Positions 21,192 through 29,828 of a DNA stretch of 64,000 nt are shown here, one piece after another. Numbering within the stretch: position 1 is the first letter of the stretch; each line of letters begins with the position of its first letter. The stretch lies in contig NZ_CP021059.1 in NCBI RefSeq assembly GCF_002119805.1, positions 1,178,001 through 1,242,000 of the forward strand. The letters run 5' to 3'. The position numbers and the translations under genes were made by a program. The notes under the pieces are model-generated. The model saw only the letters and a list, made by a program, of their open reading frames with translations. It made no database searches and was not told the origin of the DNA. The DNA comes from Macrococcoides canis. Lineage in GTDB: Bacteria; Bacillota; Bacilli; Staphylococcales; Staphylococcaceae.

Positions 21192-21391
21192 TAATCTTTT
21201 GACGATATCTGCGTCTGCATTACCTTTAGCTGATTTCCCTGTACTACCCCCTGAATATTAGAAAACAGTTCCTGTAGTTCATCAGAGACTGATGAAGGAT
21301 CATTTTGATATTGATCGAACATTTCAAGAAGTATGCCTAAATTTGTACCAAATCTAGGTGGTGCTTCTTCTAAGTTCTTACCTTTTGTCAT
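21191..21391 (-). pseudogene. odhA: N-terminal fragment of odhA separated by a frameshift
   Basis: 66 codons starting MTKGKNLEEAPPRFGTNLG, matching the start of Bacillales E1 (short helix then [15 protein letters not shown]). Reading leaves the family after the five-G run (complement of 21247-21251). Six G would join it to the main ORF as [21 protein letters not shown]. The SD GGAGGGTGG before the ATG at 21391 is the only good RBS of the gene. Confidence 0.85.
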
Positions 21392-21409
21392 GGTTCCACC
21401 CTCCATTTT

Positions 21410-21427
21410 TTATAAAACGTTTACATT
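21410..21427 (-). promoter_or_regulatory. Candidate cre (CcpA) site in front of odhA
   Basis: On the minus strand AATGTAAACGTTTTATAA matches the extended cre consensus WWTGNAARCGNWWWCAWW at 16 of 18 positions. It lies between a possible -10 (TAAAAT, about 21434-21439) and the RBS, where CcpA would block elongation. Glucose repression of odhAB is known in Bacillus; here it is inferred. Confidence 0.5.
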
Positions 21428-21485
21428 TTTATTTTAACAAAGCAAAGTATGAAATTAAAGAGGCAAAACATAACTTTGTGAAATA

Positions 21486-22856
21486 TTATGCGCGTATTGG
21501 CAGCTGTATCATCACTTTTGTATAGACATCTAATTCGCTTTCAATAGAAACAGTTCCTGAATACGTCTCAATCAATTTCTTCGCAATCGACAGACCTAGA
21601 CCATTTCCACCTTTAGAACGCGCCCGTGATTTATCTACACGATAAAAACGGTCAAAAATATTCTGCAGATCCTCTTCTGGAATACCAACACCATAGTCTA
21701 TTATTTCAATTTGTGCGAATTTATTCTTTTTCGTTGTTCTGACAATAATATGTTTGTTCTTCTGATCATATTTAATTGCGTTATCTAAAAATATTGTTAA
21801 TATCTGTTCAAAATGAAATCGATTGATCGTCAATCTGATGGCTTGCTCTGAACTATGAAAATCGAAAATATATTCTGACTTTAATTGTGAAAACGCATTG
21901 ATTCTTGATTTTATTTCATCGTTTATATCAATTAATTCTTGGGGTGAAGACTCAATCAGCGATAAGTCTTTTGATAGGATCAGTAGTTCTTCAACAAGTT
22001 TATTGATCCTTGCCATCTCTTCAATAGATATAGATAATGATTCTTCAAGAACCTCTGGTTTATTCTTTCCCCATCTTTTTATCAGGTTAAGATGTCCATT
22101 GATAATCTGCAATGGTGTTCTAAGTTCATGTGATGCATCTTCAACAAACTGCTTCTGCTGGTCAAATGACTGTTCAAGCTGTGTCATCATATCATTGAAT
22201 GTTTCTATGAGATCATTTGTTTCATGATATTGGGTTGAAAAAGCGAGTTTGTTCTGAAATCCATCTCTTTTTATTCGTTTCATCTGTTCAGCAATCATAC
22301 GAATTGGTTTAGTAATCTGACCAGAGAACACATAGCTTAGCATAGCTGTCAAAAATAGTGCGGTTAAACTTGAGAAGCTGCTGATTATAATTAAAAATTC
22401 AATGACATTATCGTGGTTTTTCAGGGAGTGTACTAATACAACATAGCCATTAAAGTTAGCATTGGTCAGCGGTGAATACATGGCGATATAGTTCTTTCCA
22501 TGATGTACTTCATCTTTAGTTATTATCTTAGTTGTAGGATTAAATGAAATATCAATCTTCTCCGCCGATTGTCCTGAAATACTGAAAAGTTTTTCTCCTT
22601 GTTTATTAAAATAAATAAATGTATCACCCGCTGACAGAGATCTACTTAAATCATCGATATTTAATTCTGCAATATTTTTAGAAGCCATGATCACCGATAT
22701 ATCTGATAAGCTTCTTTTTGCTATTAATGCTTCCTGCTCCTTTTGGTATACACCGATCAGATAGATGATCAAGAAGCTAAAGAGCATGAAAACGATAAAT
22801 GAAATTGTCGTTGTAAGCAGCATCCATTTAATTCTTAATGACTGTGATACCTTCAT
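21486..22856 (-). CDS. arlS: Sensor histidine kinase ArlS
   Basis: Membrane sensor of the ArlRS system, which in S. aureus controls adhesion, autolysis and virulence regulators. Membrane segments about 11-34 and 152-175 enclose an extracellular domain. They are followed by HAMP (about 176-230), the DHp H-box [12 protein letters not shown] with His243, and the ATPase boxes ([26 protein letters not shown]). 456 aa. ATGA overlap with arlR. Confidence 0.95.
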   Translation of the reverse strand: MKVSQSLRIKWMLLTTTISFIVFMLFSFLIIYLIGVYQKEQEALIAKRSLSDISVIMASKNIAELNIDDLSRSLSAGDTFIYFNKQGEKLFSISGQSAEKIDISFNPTTKIITKDEVHHGKNYIAMYSPLTNANFNGYVVLVHSLKNHDNVIEFLIIISSFSSLTALFLTAMLSYVFSGQITKPIRMIAEQMKRIKRDGFQNKLAFSTQYHETNDLIETFNDMMTQLEQSFDQQKQFVEDASHELRTPLQIINGHLNLIKRWGKNKPEVLEESLSISIEEMARINKLVEELLILSKDLSLIESSPQELIDINDEIKSRINAFSQLKSEYIFDFHSSEQAIRLTINRFHFEQILTIFLDNAIKYDQKNKHIIVRTTKKNKFAQIEIIDYGVGIPEEDLQNIFDRFYRVDKSRARSKGGNGLGLSIAKKLIETYSGTVSIESELDVYTKVMIQLPIRA

Positions 22857-23524
22857 CGTATTACATATCCTACACCACGAACTGTTTCTATCAGTTGATG
22901 CTGACCATAAGGTTTCAGTTTGTTCCTTAAGTAACGAATATAAACATCAACGACATTCGTTTCTACCTCATTTTCATAGCCCCATATTGCTGTAAGTACC
23001 TTTTCTCTTGTCATAACATGCCTTTTATTCATCGCAAGTAATTTCAATAGTTCAAATTCTGTTTTCGTCAGCTCAATTATCTGGTTATCACATTTGACAG
23101 TAAACGCCTCCTTATCAATCTGGAGTTTCCCGACAACGAGCAGATGTTGTGCATCATCCTCAATCTTATTACGGCGGAGTAATGCTCTTAATCTCGCTAA
23201 CAACTCCTCAATATCAAATGGTTTAACGATATAATCATCTGCACCATAATCAAGACCTATCACTTTGTCATAAGTCTCACCTTTTGCAGTAATCATGATT
23301 ACAGGCGTGTCCTTTTCATTTCTAAGTTTTCTGCACACTTCAAGACCATTGAGTTTAGGCAGCATTATATCAAGTAATATGCAGTCATAGTCCGAACTAA
23401 TCGCCTCTTGCAGACCACTTTCTCCATCATACTTAACAGTTACATCGTAAGATTCATGTGTGAGCTCGAGCTCGATAAACCTTGCTAAATTCGCTTCATC
23501 TTCAACTACTAGAATACGTTTCAT
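22853..23524 (-). CDS. arlR: Response regulator ArlR
   Basis: OmpR/PhoB-type regulator, 223 aa: receiver domain 1-120 with phospho-acceptor Asp52 ([10 protein letters not shown]) and Lys in VIMITAKG, then a winged-helix DNA-binding domain ([12 protein letters not shown] ... YIRYLRNKL). The start is ATG 23524 ([10 protein letters not shown]) after AGGAAGTGG; the longer frame upstream is the end of the GNAT gene in another frame. It lies 11 nt after the GNAT stop. Confidence 0.96.
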   Translation of the reverse strand: MKRILVVEDEANLARFIELELTHESYDVTVKYDGESGLQEAISSDYDCILLDIMLPKLNGLEVCRKLRNEKDTPVIMITAKGETYDKVIGLDYGADDYIVKPFDIEELLARLRALLRRNKIEDDAQHLLVVGKLQIDKEAFTVKCDNQIIELTKTEFELLKLLAMNKRHVMTREKVLTAIWGYENEVETNVVDVYIRYLRNKLKPYGQHQLIETVRGVGYVIR

Positions 23525-23535
23525 CGTGCCACTTC

Positions 23536-24132
23536 CTAAGTTAAATATTTCTTCTGAATCTCCTGTATCTTCTTCTTGACAGCTGGCCACTCATCATCAA
23601 TGACAGAATAAATGATTAAATTTCTTCTAACACCATGTAGATTACGTTCCTTACGAATCACACCTTCTTTTTGGAACCCTAGTCTTTCAATCGCTCTATT
23701 CGATCTTTCATTTCGTTCATCCGCCTTAATCTGAACACGTACCATATTCAGTGTCTCAAAACAGAATTCGAGCAATAAGTATTTACTATCTGTATTTACA
23801 AAGGTTTTCTGAGCTTTTACACCAAACCATGTCGTACCAATTTCACAGGCATCATTTTCATAGTCAATATCTTTTATGCGTGTGGACCCTACTACTTCAT
23901 TCGTTGCTTTCATTACTACGATAAAAGGAATGGATTTCAACGTTTCTCTAAGATGTACTGCATCAATCACCCATTGCTCCATAAGATCCATACTGGTAGC
24001 CTGAAACAGCATATAGCTCCAGATGGATTCATGATTAATTTCATGAAGGTCTTTTGCATGCTCAATCTGCATCGGAATTAATTTTATTCTGTCATTTTCC
24101 AGTACAAGTGATTCAAATGTATGTATGCTCAA
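23536..24132 (-). CDS. GNAT-family N-acetyltransferase
   Basis: A 198-aa RimJ/RimL-like acetyltransferase: N-terminal [16 protein letters not shown], and an acetyl-CoA binding region with [21 protein letters not shown], characteristic of the family. The substrate is unknown; RimJ/L relatives act on protein N-termini or small amines. It lies 11 nt upstream of arlR, so is probably cotranscribed. It is unlike the S. aureus arrangement as I recall it, where arlR is closer to isrR. Confidence 0.8.
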   Translation of the reverse strand: MSIHTFESLVLENDRIKLIPMQIEHAKDLHEINHESIWSYMLFQATSMDLMEQWVIDAVHLRETLKSIPFIVVMKATNEVVGSTRIKDIDYENDACEIGTTWFGVKAQKTFVNTDSKYLLLEFCFETLNMVRVQIKADERNERSNRAIERLGFQKEGVIRKERNLHGVRRNLIIYSVIDDEWPAVKKKIQEIQKKYLT

Positions 24133-24217
24133 TTCGATTACCTCTTATCATTAATTTATAAAAAAATCATACCACAAAAGGTTGAAATATAGCTATTGTT
24201 TAGAAAAGAACAAAAAA

Positions 24218-24244
24218 AGCACCTGACCGGGCAAGTCAGATGCT
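24218..24244 (-). terminator. Terminator of the IsrR-like RNA
   Basis: 10-bp stem (24235-24244 with 24218-24227, one G-U pair on the minus strand), loop TTGCCCG, then TTTTTTT. Confidence 0.8.
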
Positions 24245-24297
24245 TATGGGCATAAAAGGGGGTGAAAATGCTCATCAGAGGGGGAACTCTTTATAAA

Positions 24298-24312
24298 TGA
24301 GAATCATTTTCA
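24298..24312 (-). promoter_or_regulatory. Fur-like box at the start site of the sRNA
   Basis: TGAGAATCATTTTCA on the plus strand matches the 7-1-7 Fur consensus TGATAATNATTATCA at 12 of 14 positions. It covers the predicted transcription start. Confidence 0.7.
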
Positions 24313-24318
24313 TTTATT

Positions 24319-24346
24319 ATTATACCTTATTGAGAACGATTGTCAA
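24319..24346 (-). promoter_or_regulatory. Promoter of the IsrR-like RNA with a second Fur-like box
   Basis: -35 TTGACA (24346-24341) and -10 TATAAT (24324-24319), spacer 16 nt. The -35 lies inside the last codons of pgpB. TGAGAACGATTGTCA (24331-24345) overlaps the -35 and spacer and matches the Fur 7-1-7 consensus at 11 of 14 positions. Confidence 0.75.
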
Positions 24347-24950
24347 TTACTTTATTTAAAATTAATTGCGATAATAAAATACATACGATTCCGCCGATTA
24401 CTCCTGCAATGATATCAGTCGGATAATGTACACCAAGATATACCCTGCTGCTTGATACCATAAGAATTGCAAATACACACATACCGATAAAATATGGTTT
24501 GAAGGTACTATCCGAATGGTTCTTTATTAAGATTGCGAGACTTCCGAAAAATGCACATGATCCCATCGCATGACCACTAGGAAAACTGAATCCTGTAATA
24601 TCGATAAGACGCAATAAAGTCGGTCTCTCTCTATCAAAGATGTTTTTCAGGAGAGGGTTAAGCACACCGGATAAGATCATAGATAATGCAAAGAAAAGCG
24701 CCTCTATTTTTAATCTTTTTAGCATGAGATAACACACTATGAGTAAAGACAGCAGTATCATAGACCAGACCTCACCAATTTTTGTAAAACCGAGCATAAT
24801 TGAAGTTGTTATGAAGCTTTCTGAAGAATATATAAATTCATAGACTTCATTATCGATCCATTTTCCAAGTCTTGATTCATGGAAAAATGCGATCAATCCA
24901 AAGATAAAACTAAATATTAATATCAACGAAATTCTTTTTGCCTGAGACAT
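24327..24950 (-). CDS. pgpB: PAP2-family membrane phosphatase
   Basis: A 207-aa membrane protein with about six helices and the three PAP2 signatures: KNIFDRERP, FPSGHA and SRVYLGVHYPTD. It dephosphorylates lipid phosphates such as undecaprenyl pyrophosphate or phosphatidylglycerophosphate; the exact substrate is not readable. It follows murG by 11 nt, fitting lipid-carrier recycling. The end of the gene contains the promoter of the IsrR-like RNA. Confidence 0.88.
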   Translation of the reverse strand: MSQAKRISLILIFSFIFGLIAFFHESRLGKWIDNEVYEFIYSSESFITTSIMLGFTKIGEVWSMILLSLLIVCYLMLKRLKIEALFFALSMILSGVLNPLLKNIFDRERPTLLRLIDITGFSFPSGHAMGSCAFFGSLAILIKNHSDSTFKPYFIGMCVFAILMVSSSRVYLGVHYPTDIIAGVIGGIVCILLSQLILNKVIDNRSQ

Positions 24951-24961
24951 AATTCTACTCC

Positions 24962-26023
24962 TTAATTAGCATCCGCTATTATTTTCTTTAACAGATCATT
25001 TGCTGTATACAATGATTTTTGTGAGCTCATATTTTGCTGAAGTTCATGCTGATGTTCGTTTAAGTATTCAAGCTTGTCCACTAAGTTATTCAATGTGAAT
25101 TCTTCTTCCTGGATGACCGTAGCATATCCTTGACTTTCAAACTGGGCTGCATTTTCAATTTGGTCTCCTCTACTTTGATCTTTTCCAAGCGGTACCAGGA
25201 TCATCGGTTTCTTCAATGCAAGAAATTCAAAGATGGCATTTGAACCTGCCCTGGAAATGACGTAATCTGTTATCTTAAACAGATGATTCAGTTCTTCACC
25301 CGCATATTCTAGCTGATAATATCCTTGTCTTGAAATATCATTAGAATTTCCTTTACCTACTAGATGTATAAGCTGATAATGAACCAATAGCTGATCAAGA
25401 TTTTCAAAAATCACATCATTGATTTTCTTAGAACCTAGTGAACCTCCCATAATCATCACTACCGGCTGTCGTGCATTCAACTGTGTGATTGCATATCCTT
25501 CCTGACTATTCCCTTCAAAGAGATCAGTTCTTATGATACTACCGACATAATCTCCACGTTCAGATGGGATATAGTCCAGCGTCTTTTTGAATGTCGTGTA
25601 CATTCTGTCAGCAAACTTTAATGCGATCTTATTGGCAAGCCCCGGTGTAACATCAGATTCATGGATAATCGTTCTTATATTCAAAATCTTTGCAGCAATC
25701 GTAACAGGTACCGCAACAAATCCTCCTTTAGAAAAAACGATATCTGGTTTTTCCTTTCTTAGTATACTTAAGGCATCTAGTACACCTTTTTGAACTTTAA
25801 ATACATCTTTAGCATTTTCAACTGAAAAATATCTACGTAATTTCCCACTCGAAATCGCATAGTATTTAATTTGTGGAAACTGCTGTTTTATGACCTCCGC
25901 TTCTATCCCATTTTTTGAACCGATATAGAGACAGCTGATGCCTTCTTTTTCTGCTTCAGGAATGAGTGCCATATTAACTGCAACATGTCCAATCGTTCCC
26001 CCACCAGTAAATGCAATTTTCAC
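24962..26023 (-). CDS. murG: UDP-GlcNAc:undecaprenyl-PP-MurNAc-pentapeptide transferase
   Basis: Makes lipid II on the cytoplasmic face of the membrane. GT-B fold of 353 aa with N-terminal GGGTIGHVAVN, HESDVTPGLAN and VISRAGSNAIFEFLALKKP in the UDP-GlcNAc site. The start is GTG at 26023, 7 nt after AGGAGGT. In an operon with ctpA and pgpB. Confidence 0.96.
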   Translation of the reverse strand: MKIAFTGGGTIGHVAVNMALIPEAEKEGISCLYIGSKNGIEAEVIKQQFPQIKYYAISSGKLRRYFSVENAKDVFKVQKGVLDALSILRKEKPDIVFSKGGFVAVPVTIAAKILNIRTIIHESDVTPGLANKIALKFADRMYTTFKKTLDYIPSERGDYVGSIIRTDLFEGNSQEGYAITQLNARQPVVMIMGGSLGSKKINDVIFENLDQLLVHYQLIHLVGKGNSNDISRQGYYQLEYAGEELNHLFKITDYVISRAGSNAIFEFLALKKPMILVPLGKDQSRGDQIENAAQFESQGYATVIQEEEFTLNNLVDKLEYLNEHQHELQQNMSSQKSLYTANDLLKKIIADAN

Positions 26024-26035
26024 TGTGACGACCTC

Positions 26036-27502
26036 CTATTTTTTCTTTGCTTCTTGAATTGCTCTTTTAAGCTGTACATCATCATTTTCTATCTTTTTTG
26101 CAAGTTGTGACATAAACTTCTCTGTAGTCTTGCCTGTCATTATTCCATCTACAGGAAGATTGTTTTCCATTTGAAAATTCTGTACAGCATACAAAGTCGA
26201 TTCATCAAATGTACTATCAACTTTACCTGTATCAAAGCCTAATGCGTCTAATCCCATTTCCATAGACTTTACCTTCTCACTTTTCTCATGAAGTGTGAGC
26301 ACTTCATCCGCATCCAGCATTTGTCCATGTACATAAGCCGGGAGATCAACTTTAACATCCGGTGAAATTCCTTTTTTATGAATCCATGTGCTCTTTGGTG
26401 TCAGCCATTTTTGCTCAGTATATTTAATCATTGATTTATCCTTAAATGTCGATGCAGTCTGAACGATTCCTTTGCCAAATGATTTATGTCCAACAATTTC
26501 AGCTTTTCCGTTATCCTTTAAAGCTGCTGCAAACACTTCTGATGCACTGGCTGAACCTTCATTCAAGAGGATAACCGTCGGCAGATCTTTAGTGATCTCA
26601 TCTGCATCCTTTGAAGCTTTTAATATTTCTTTATTACCCGAAACATCTTCCATCTGAACAATAATTTTACCTTTTTCTAAAAAAACATCCGCCATCTTTG
26701 CTGCTTCATCCAAATAACCACCCGGATTATCCCTTAAATCAATTACAGCTTGTTTCATACCTTTGTCATGTAATGCTTTAAGAGCGTCGGTAAATTCATC
26801 GGCAGTGCCTTCCTGGAATTTCATAACGGTAATAATTCCTGTACCGTCTTTTTGCAGCGTATGTTCAACGCTACTCATATGTATTTTATCTCGCGTGATT
26901 TTAACATCGAATGGTTCAGCATCTCCTCTTTTTAATGTTAATGTAACAACCGTACCTTTCTTGCCTCTGACAAGTTTAACTACATCCTGTGTTGATTTTC
27001 CTTCAACGGATTTATCATCAACAGCCATGATGATATCACCAGACTTTACTCCAGCTTTATGAGCTGGAGCGCCTTTAATCGGACTACTGATCATAATTTT
27101 ATTATCTTTCTCCTCAATCTCAGTTCCAATCCCCTGAAAATCTCCTTGCATCGATTCTGTAAAATCCTTCTGCTCATCACTGGTCATATATTCACTATAA
27201 GGATCGTCAAGTCCACTGACCATTCCTTTAATTGCGCCATCTATAAGCTTCTCTTTCTCCACTTTCTTATAATAATTTTTATTCAAGGTATCATAAACAG
27301 CATATAACTTTACAAATTCTGATCTTTTTTGTGAATCATCACTAATAATCTTCTCGTTGCCGCTTAATATCGCGAATGCCGTTACTGCAGCTGTGATAAT
27401 AATTGTAGATAATAGCATCATAATAAATTTAAATGGTGAAATTACATAGTTTCTTTCTGTATTCTGTGCTTTTGATTTGTCTTGTTTATTATTGTCATTC
27501 AT
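26036..27502 (-). CDS. ctpA: Carboxy-terminal processing protease CtpA
   Basis: Membrane-anchored S41 protease, 488 aa. N-terminal membrane segment about 25-47, PDZ domain about 115-205 (GIGTEIEEKD...), protease core with Ser319 (NEGSASASE) and Lys344 (SFGKG), and a C-terminal peptidoglycan-binding domain (about 410-475). It faces the cell wall and degrades or trims exported proteins. It is first in the run with murG and pgpB, separated from murG by 12 nt. Confidence 0.93.
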   Translation of the reverse strand: MNDNNKQDKSKAQNTERNYVISPFKFIMMLLSTIIITAAVTAFAILSGNEKIISDDSQKRSEFVKLYAVYDTLNKNYYKKVEKEKLIDGAIKGMVSGLDDPYSEYMTSDEQKDFTESMQGDFQGIGTEIEEKDNKIMISSPIKGAPAHKAGVKSGDIIMAVDDKSVEGKSTQDVVKLVRGKKGTVVTLTLKRGDAEPFDVKITRDKIHMSSVEHTLQKDGTGIITVMKFQEGTADEFTDALKALHDKGMKQAVIDLRDNPGGYLDEAAKMADVFLEKGKIIVQMEDVSGNKEILKASKDADEITKDLPTVILLNEGSASASEVFAAALKDNGKAEIVGHKSFGKGIVQTASTFKDKSMIKYTEQKWLTPKSTWIHKKGISPDVKVDLPAYVHGQMLDADEVLTLHEKSEKVKSMEMGLDALGFDTGKVDSTFDESTLYAVQNFQMENNLPVDGIMTGKTTEKFMSQLAKKIENDDVQLKRAIQEAKKK

Positions 27503-27560
27503 ATTTTCACTTCCATATACTATTGATTATTATTTTAGTATATAAAAAATATACAAATAA

Positions 27561-27586
27561 AGCACGTATCATATAAGATACGTGCT
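27561..27586 (-). terminator. Terminator after yozE
   Basis: 10-bp stem AGCACGTATC/GATACGTGCT overlapping the yozE stop codon, followed on the minus strand by TTTATTTG. It ends the long thyA-yozE run. Confidence 0.7.
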
Positions 27587-27806
27587 AAAATTTTAACCAT
27601 TCTATATATTTCTCATATAAACGATCATATGTTGATAAGGACATATCCGCCGTTCCATACTCTTCAATGTATGTAGAAAGCTGATTATAATCACTTTCAT
27701 ACCTAGGAAACATCAAATCAAGGAATACCGCTTCAGCAAATTGTCCAAACTCATTACCCGCACCACGTTCAGTCAGTACAAAATGATAAAATGATGAACG
27801 TACCAT
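27585..27806 (-). CDS. YozE family protein
   Basis: A 73-aa helical protein (UPF0346/YozE, SAM-like fold) with FYHFVLTERG and a FPRYESDY(N)QLSTYIEE core. Function unknown. It starts one base before the crr stop, so is translationally coupled with crr, and is last in the thyA-to-yozE run. Confidence 0.85.
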   Translation of the reverse strand: MVRSSFYHFVLTERGAGNEFGQFAEAVFLDLMFPRYESDYNQLSTYIEEYGTADMSLSTYDRLYEKYIEWLKF

Positions 27807-28306
27807 TAGTTAGTCTCAACAGATATGACAACAGTTTCACCTTGAATCAGCATTTCCGGCGCATCAATAGTGATAGATTTCAATGTATCTGAATTCGTGA
27901 TAATCACTGGTGATATAATAGAAGATGCTTGTTCTTCAATTTTTTTGATATCAAATTCAAGGAGTGCATCACCTTTTGACACTTGATCGCCTTGAGCAAC
28001 TAATGCATTAAACCCTTCACCTTTCATTGTAACCGTCTCAAGACCGACATGAATTAACAGTTCAACCCCATTATTAGACTTAATGCCAATCGCATGTTTC
28101 GTCGGAAACACATTGACGATTTCTCCATCCACAGGGGCAACTACTAAACCGTTGGATGGTCTGATGCCAAACCCTTCCCCCATCATCTTCTGAGCAAAGA
28201 CTGGATCTGGAATATCTTCAATCGCTACATAACTACCGGCAATAGGGGCTGCAATCTCTAGATTTTTATCCGGTTGATTCCCTTTACCAAACATTTTCTT
28301 AAACAT
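27806..28306 (-). CDS. crr: PTS glucose-specific EIIA component
   Basis: A 166-aa free-standing EIIA-Glc domain. Phosphorylated His86 lies in LLIHVGLETV and the partner His71 in TKHAIG. It passes phosphate from HPr to sugar-specific EIIBC proteins. RBS GGAGTG. It lies 17 nt after msrB. Confidence 0.94.
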   Translation of the reverse strand: MFKKMFGKGNQPDKNLEIAAPIAGSYVAIEDIPDPVFAQKMMGEGFGIRPSNGLVVAPVDGEIVNVFPTKHAIGIKSNNGVELLIHVGLETVTMKGEGFNALVAQGDQVSKGDALLEFDIKKIEEQASSIISPVIITNSDTLKSITIDAPEMLIQGETVVISVETN

Positions 28307-28323
28307 AATATCACTCCTATTTA

Positions 28324-28752
28324 TTAGTTATTGAATAAAGACAGATATTGTGTATATCCTAACGCTTCTAGCTTATCATAAGGAATAAACTGGATGCTTG
28401 CAGAATTGATACAGTATCTTAATCCACCTCTGTCGACTGGTCCATCATTAAATACATGACCGAGATGACTATCACTCGCATCACTACGTACTTCTGTACG
28501 TGTCATACCATGTGATTTATCTACGAGTTCAATGATTTCGTCATCAGAAATTGCCTTTGAAAAGCTCGGCCAGCCACAAGATGAATCAAATTTATCTTCA
28601 GAAGTAAAAAGAGGTTTGCCACTCAATTTATCGACATAAAGCCCTTTTTCAAAGTGATTCCAGTATTCGTTTTGAAATGGTGGCTCCGTTCCGTTTTCTT
28701 TAATCACATAATATTCTATCTCTGAAAGTTGATTTAAGTCTTTATCTTTCAT
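28324..28752 (-). CDS. msrB: Methionine-(R)-sulfoxide reductase
   Basis: A 142-aa Msr[19 protein letters not shown] and the catalytic Cys in [10 protein letters not shown]. It lacks the two CxxC zinc pairs; the usual Cys positions near the N-terminus are absent, as in many Firmicutes. It overlaps msrA by 11 nt and repairs the R epimer of methionine sulfoxide. Confidence 0.95.
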   Translation of the reverse strand: MKDKDLNQLSEIEYYVIKENGTEPPFQNEYWNHFEKGLYVDKLSGKPLFTSEDKFDSSCGWPSFSKAISDDEIIELVDKSHGMTRTEVRSDASDSHLGHVFNDGPVDRGGLRYCINSASIQFIPYDKLEALGYTQYLSLFNN

Positions 28753-29272
28753 CTCTATTCCCCCAATGCTTTTCTATAAACGCTTTTCGACCTGAGCCCA
28801 TCTGATAACGTTCATAATGTTCCGGTGCCTTCTTATAGTAATCCTGATGTTCTTTTTCTGCAGCATAAAAATTTTTATAAGGTAATACAGGTGTCTTAAT
28901 CTTATCATTGAAAATGTTTGCTGCATCTAATTCTCTAATATACTCTAGAGCTTCAGACTTCTGTTGGTCATCGTGATAGAAGATTGCCGGTGTATAGCTC
29001 TCGCCTCGATCATAAAATTGACCCTTATCATCTGTTGGGTCAAAAGTCATAAAATAGACCTTTAAAATATCTCTATATGAAATCTGGGATTCATCATAAG
29101 TCACTTGTACTGCCTCTCTATGACCGGTCGTATTCGTACATACTTGTTCATATGATGGATGCTCAACATGTCCACCGCTGTAACCACTAACTACTGTCTG
29201 AACACCCGGGAATGTGTCAAAAGGTTTTACCAGACACCAGAAACATCCACCTGCAAAGGTTGCAGTTTGCAT
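28742..29272 (-). CDS. msrA: Methionine-(S)-sulfoxide reductase
   Basis: A 176-aa MsrA with the catalytic motif GGCFWC (Cys10, Cys13). It reduces the S epimer of methionine sulfoxide. RBS GGAGTG; overlaps msrB. Confidence 0.96.
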   Translation of the reverse strand: MQTATFAGGCFWCLVKPFDTFPGVQTVVSGYSGGHVEHPSYEQVCTNTTGHREAVQVTYDESQISYRDILKVYFMTFDPTDDKGQFYDRGESYTPAIFYHDDQQKSEALEYIRELDAANIFNDKIKTPVLPYKNFYAAEKEHQDYYKKAPEHYERYQMGSGRKAFIEKHWGNRDER

Positions 29273-29276
29273 GCTA

Positions 29277-29828
29277 TCACTCCTTTATTTTAATATCAAA
29301 TACCCATTCATCTGAAGAATTAATCTCCTTGAGCAATAATTTTGTTTCTCCATGTTCTATTATTCCTAAATTATAGTAGAATGCAGATTGATTCACATTT
29401 AAGCTAACACCTTCTGGAAGATTGCCAAATTCAGAGACGATGCCTAATAGTTTCTGTTTGCTAAACGGCAGCTTACCGATCGTGACTTTATCAATCTTCA
29501 GCTTTAAGACTCCATCTTTATATACTTCAGGCGTAGTGGTAAAAGAGGCATGCACATCTTGATTTAGAAATTTCGATTTGCTATGAATCAAAATCTTGTT
29601 CGATTTAAAATAGATCTCAGTATCTCTATCGTGAGGTAAATAATTTGATACAGTAGCCTCAGAAAGAATCAAGGTATCCTCACTCGTTAAATGATAGGAC
29701 TTAATTTCAGGGTTAAACGCTATATCATTCGTCAGTCTATTATTGAAGATGGCAAGCGCTGCTATTATAAAAGTGGCTAATAAGAGTGAGAGCACAAACC
29801 AAAAGGGTGATCTGATAATTCTAATCAT
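29277..29828 (-). CDS. ypmS: YpmS-like DUF2140 membrane-anchored protein
   Basis: A 183-aa protein with one N-terminal membrane segment (about residues 8-30) and an extracytoplasmic beta-rich domain, the YpmS/DUF2140 layout. Function unknown. The start ATG lies inside the degV stop region (ATGATTAG); the in-frame TTG at 29837 is less likely. Adjacent to degV and msrA as in staphylococci. Confidence 0.8.
   Translation of the reverse strand: MIRIIRSPFWFVLSLLLATFIIAALAIFNNRLTNDIAFNPEIKSYHLTSEDTLILSEATVSNYLPHDRDTEIYFKSNKILIHSKSKFLNQDVHASFTTTPEVYKDGVLKLKIDKVTIGKLPFSKQKLLGIVSEFGNLPEGVSLNVNQSAFYYNLGIIEHGETKLLLKEINSSDEWVFDIKIKE

Larger units (their letters stand above)
24211..24312 (-). ncRNA. isrR: Probable Fur-regulated small RNA, IsrR-like
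   Basis: On the minus strand a near-perfect promoter (TTGACA, 16 nt, TATAAT) drives an untranslated stretch of about 100 nt ending in a terminator with seven T. Two Fur-like boxes bracket the promoter. The RNA contains C-rich unpaired-looking segments: CCCCC at 24284-24280, CCCCC at 24262-24258, CCC at 24250-24248 and CCC in the terminator loop. This is the hallmark of IsrR, the iron-sparing sRNA described in S. aureus, whose gene I recall lying between arlR and pgpB. Here it lies between pgpB and the GNAT-arlR-arlS cluster. It is shorter than I recall for S. aureus IsrR. Confidence 0.72.

Noticed and set aside
18615-21391. A genuine two-gene organisation at odhA (small leader protein plus E1)
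   Set aside because: The small frame matches the N-terminus of E1 proteins and the main frame is homologous before its first Met, so one broken gene explains the data better.
24267-24306. A 12-codon ORF within the IsrR-like RNA on the minus strand (starts MKMILIYK)
   Set aside because: No ribosome binding site, starts only a few bases after the predicted start site, and overlaps the Fur box; more likely chance.
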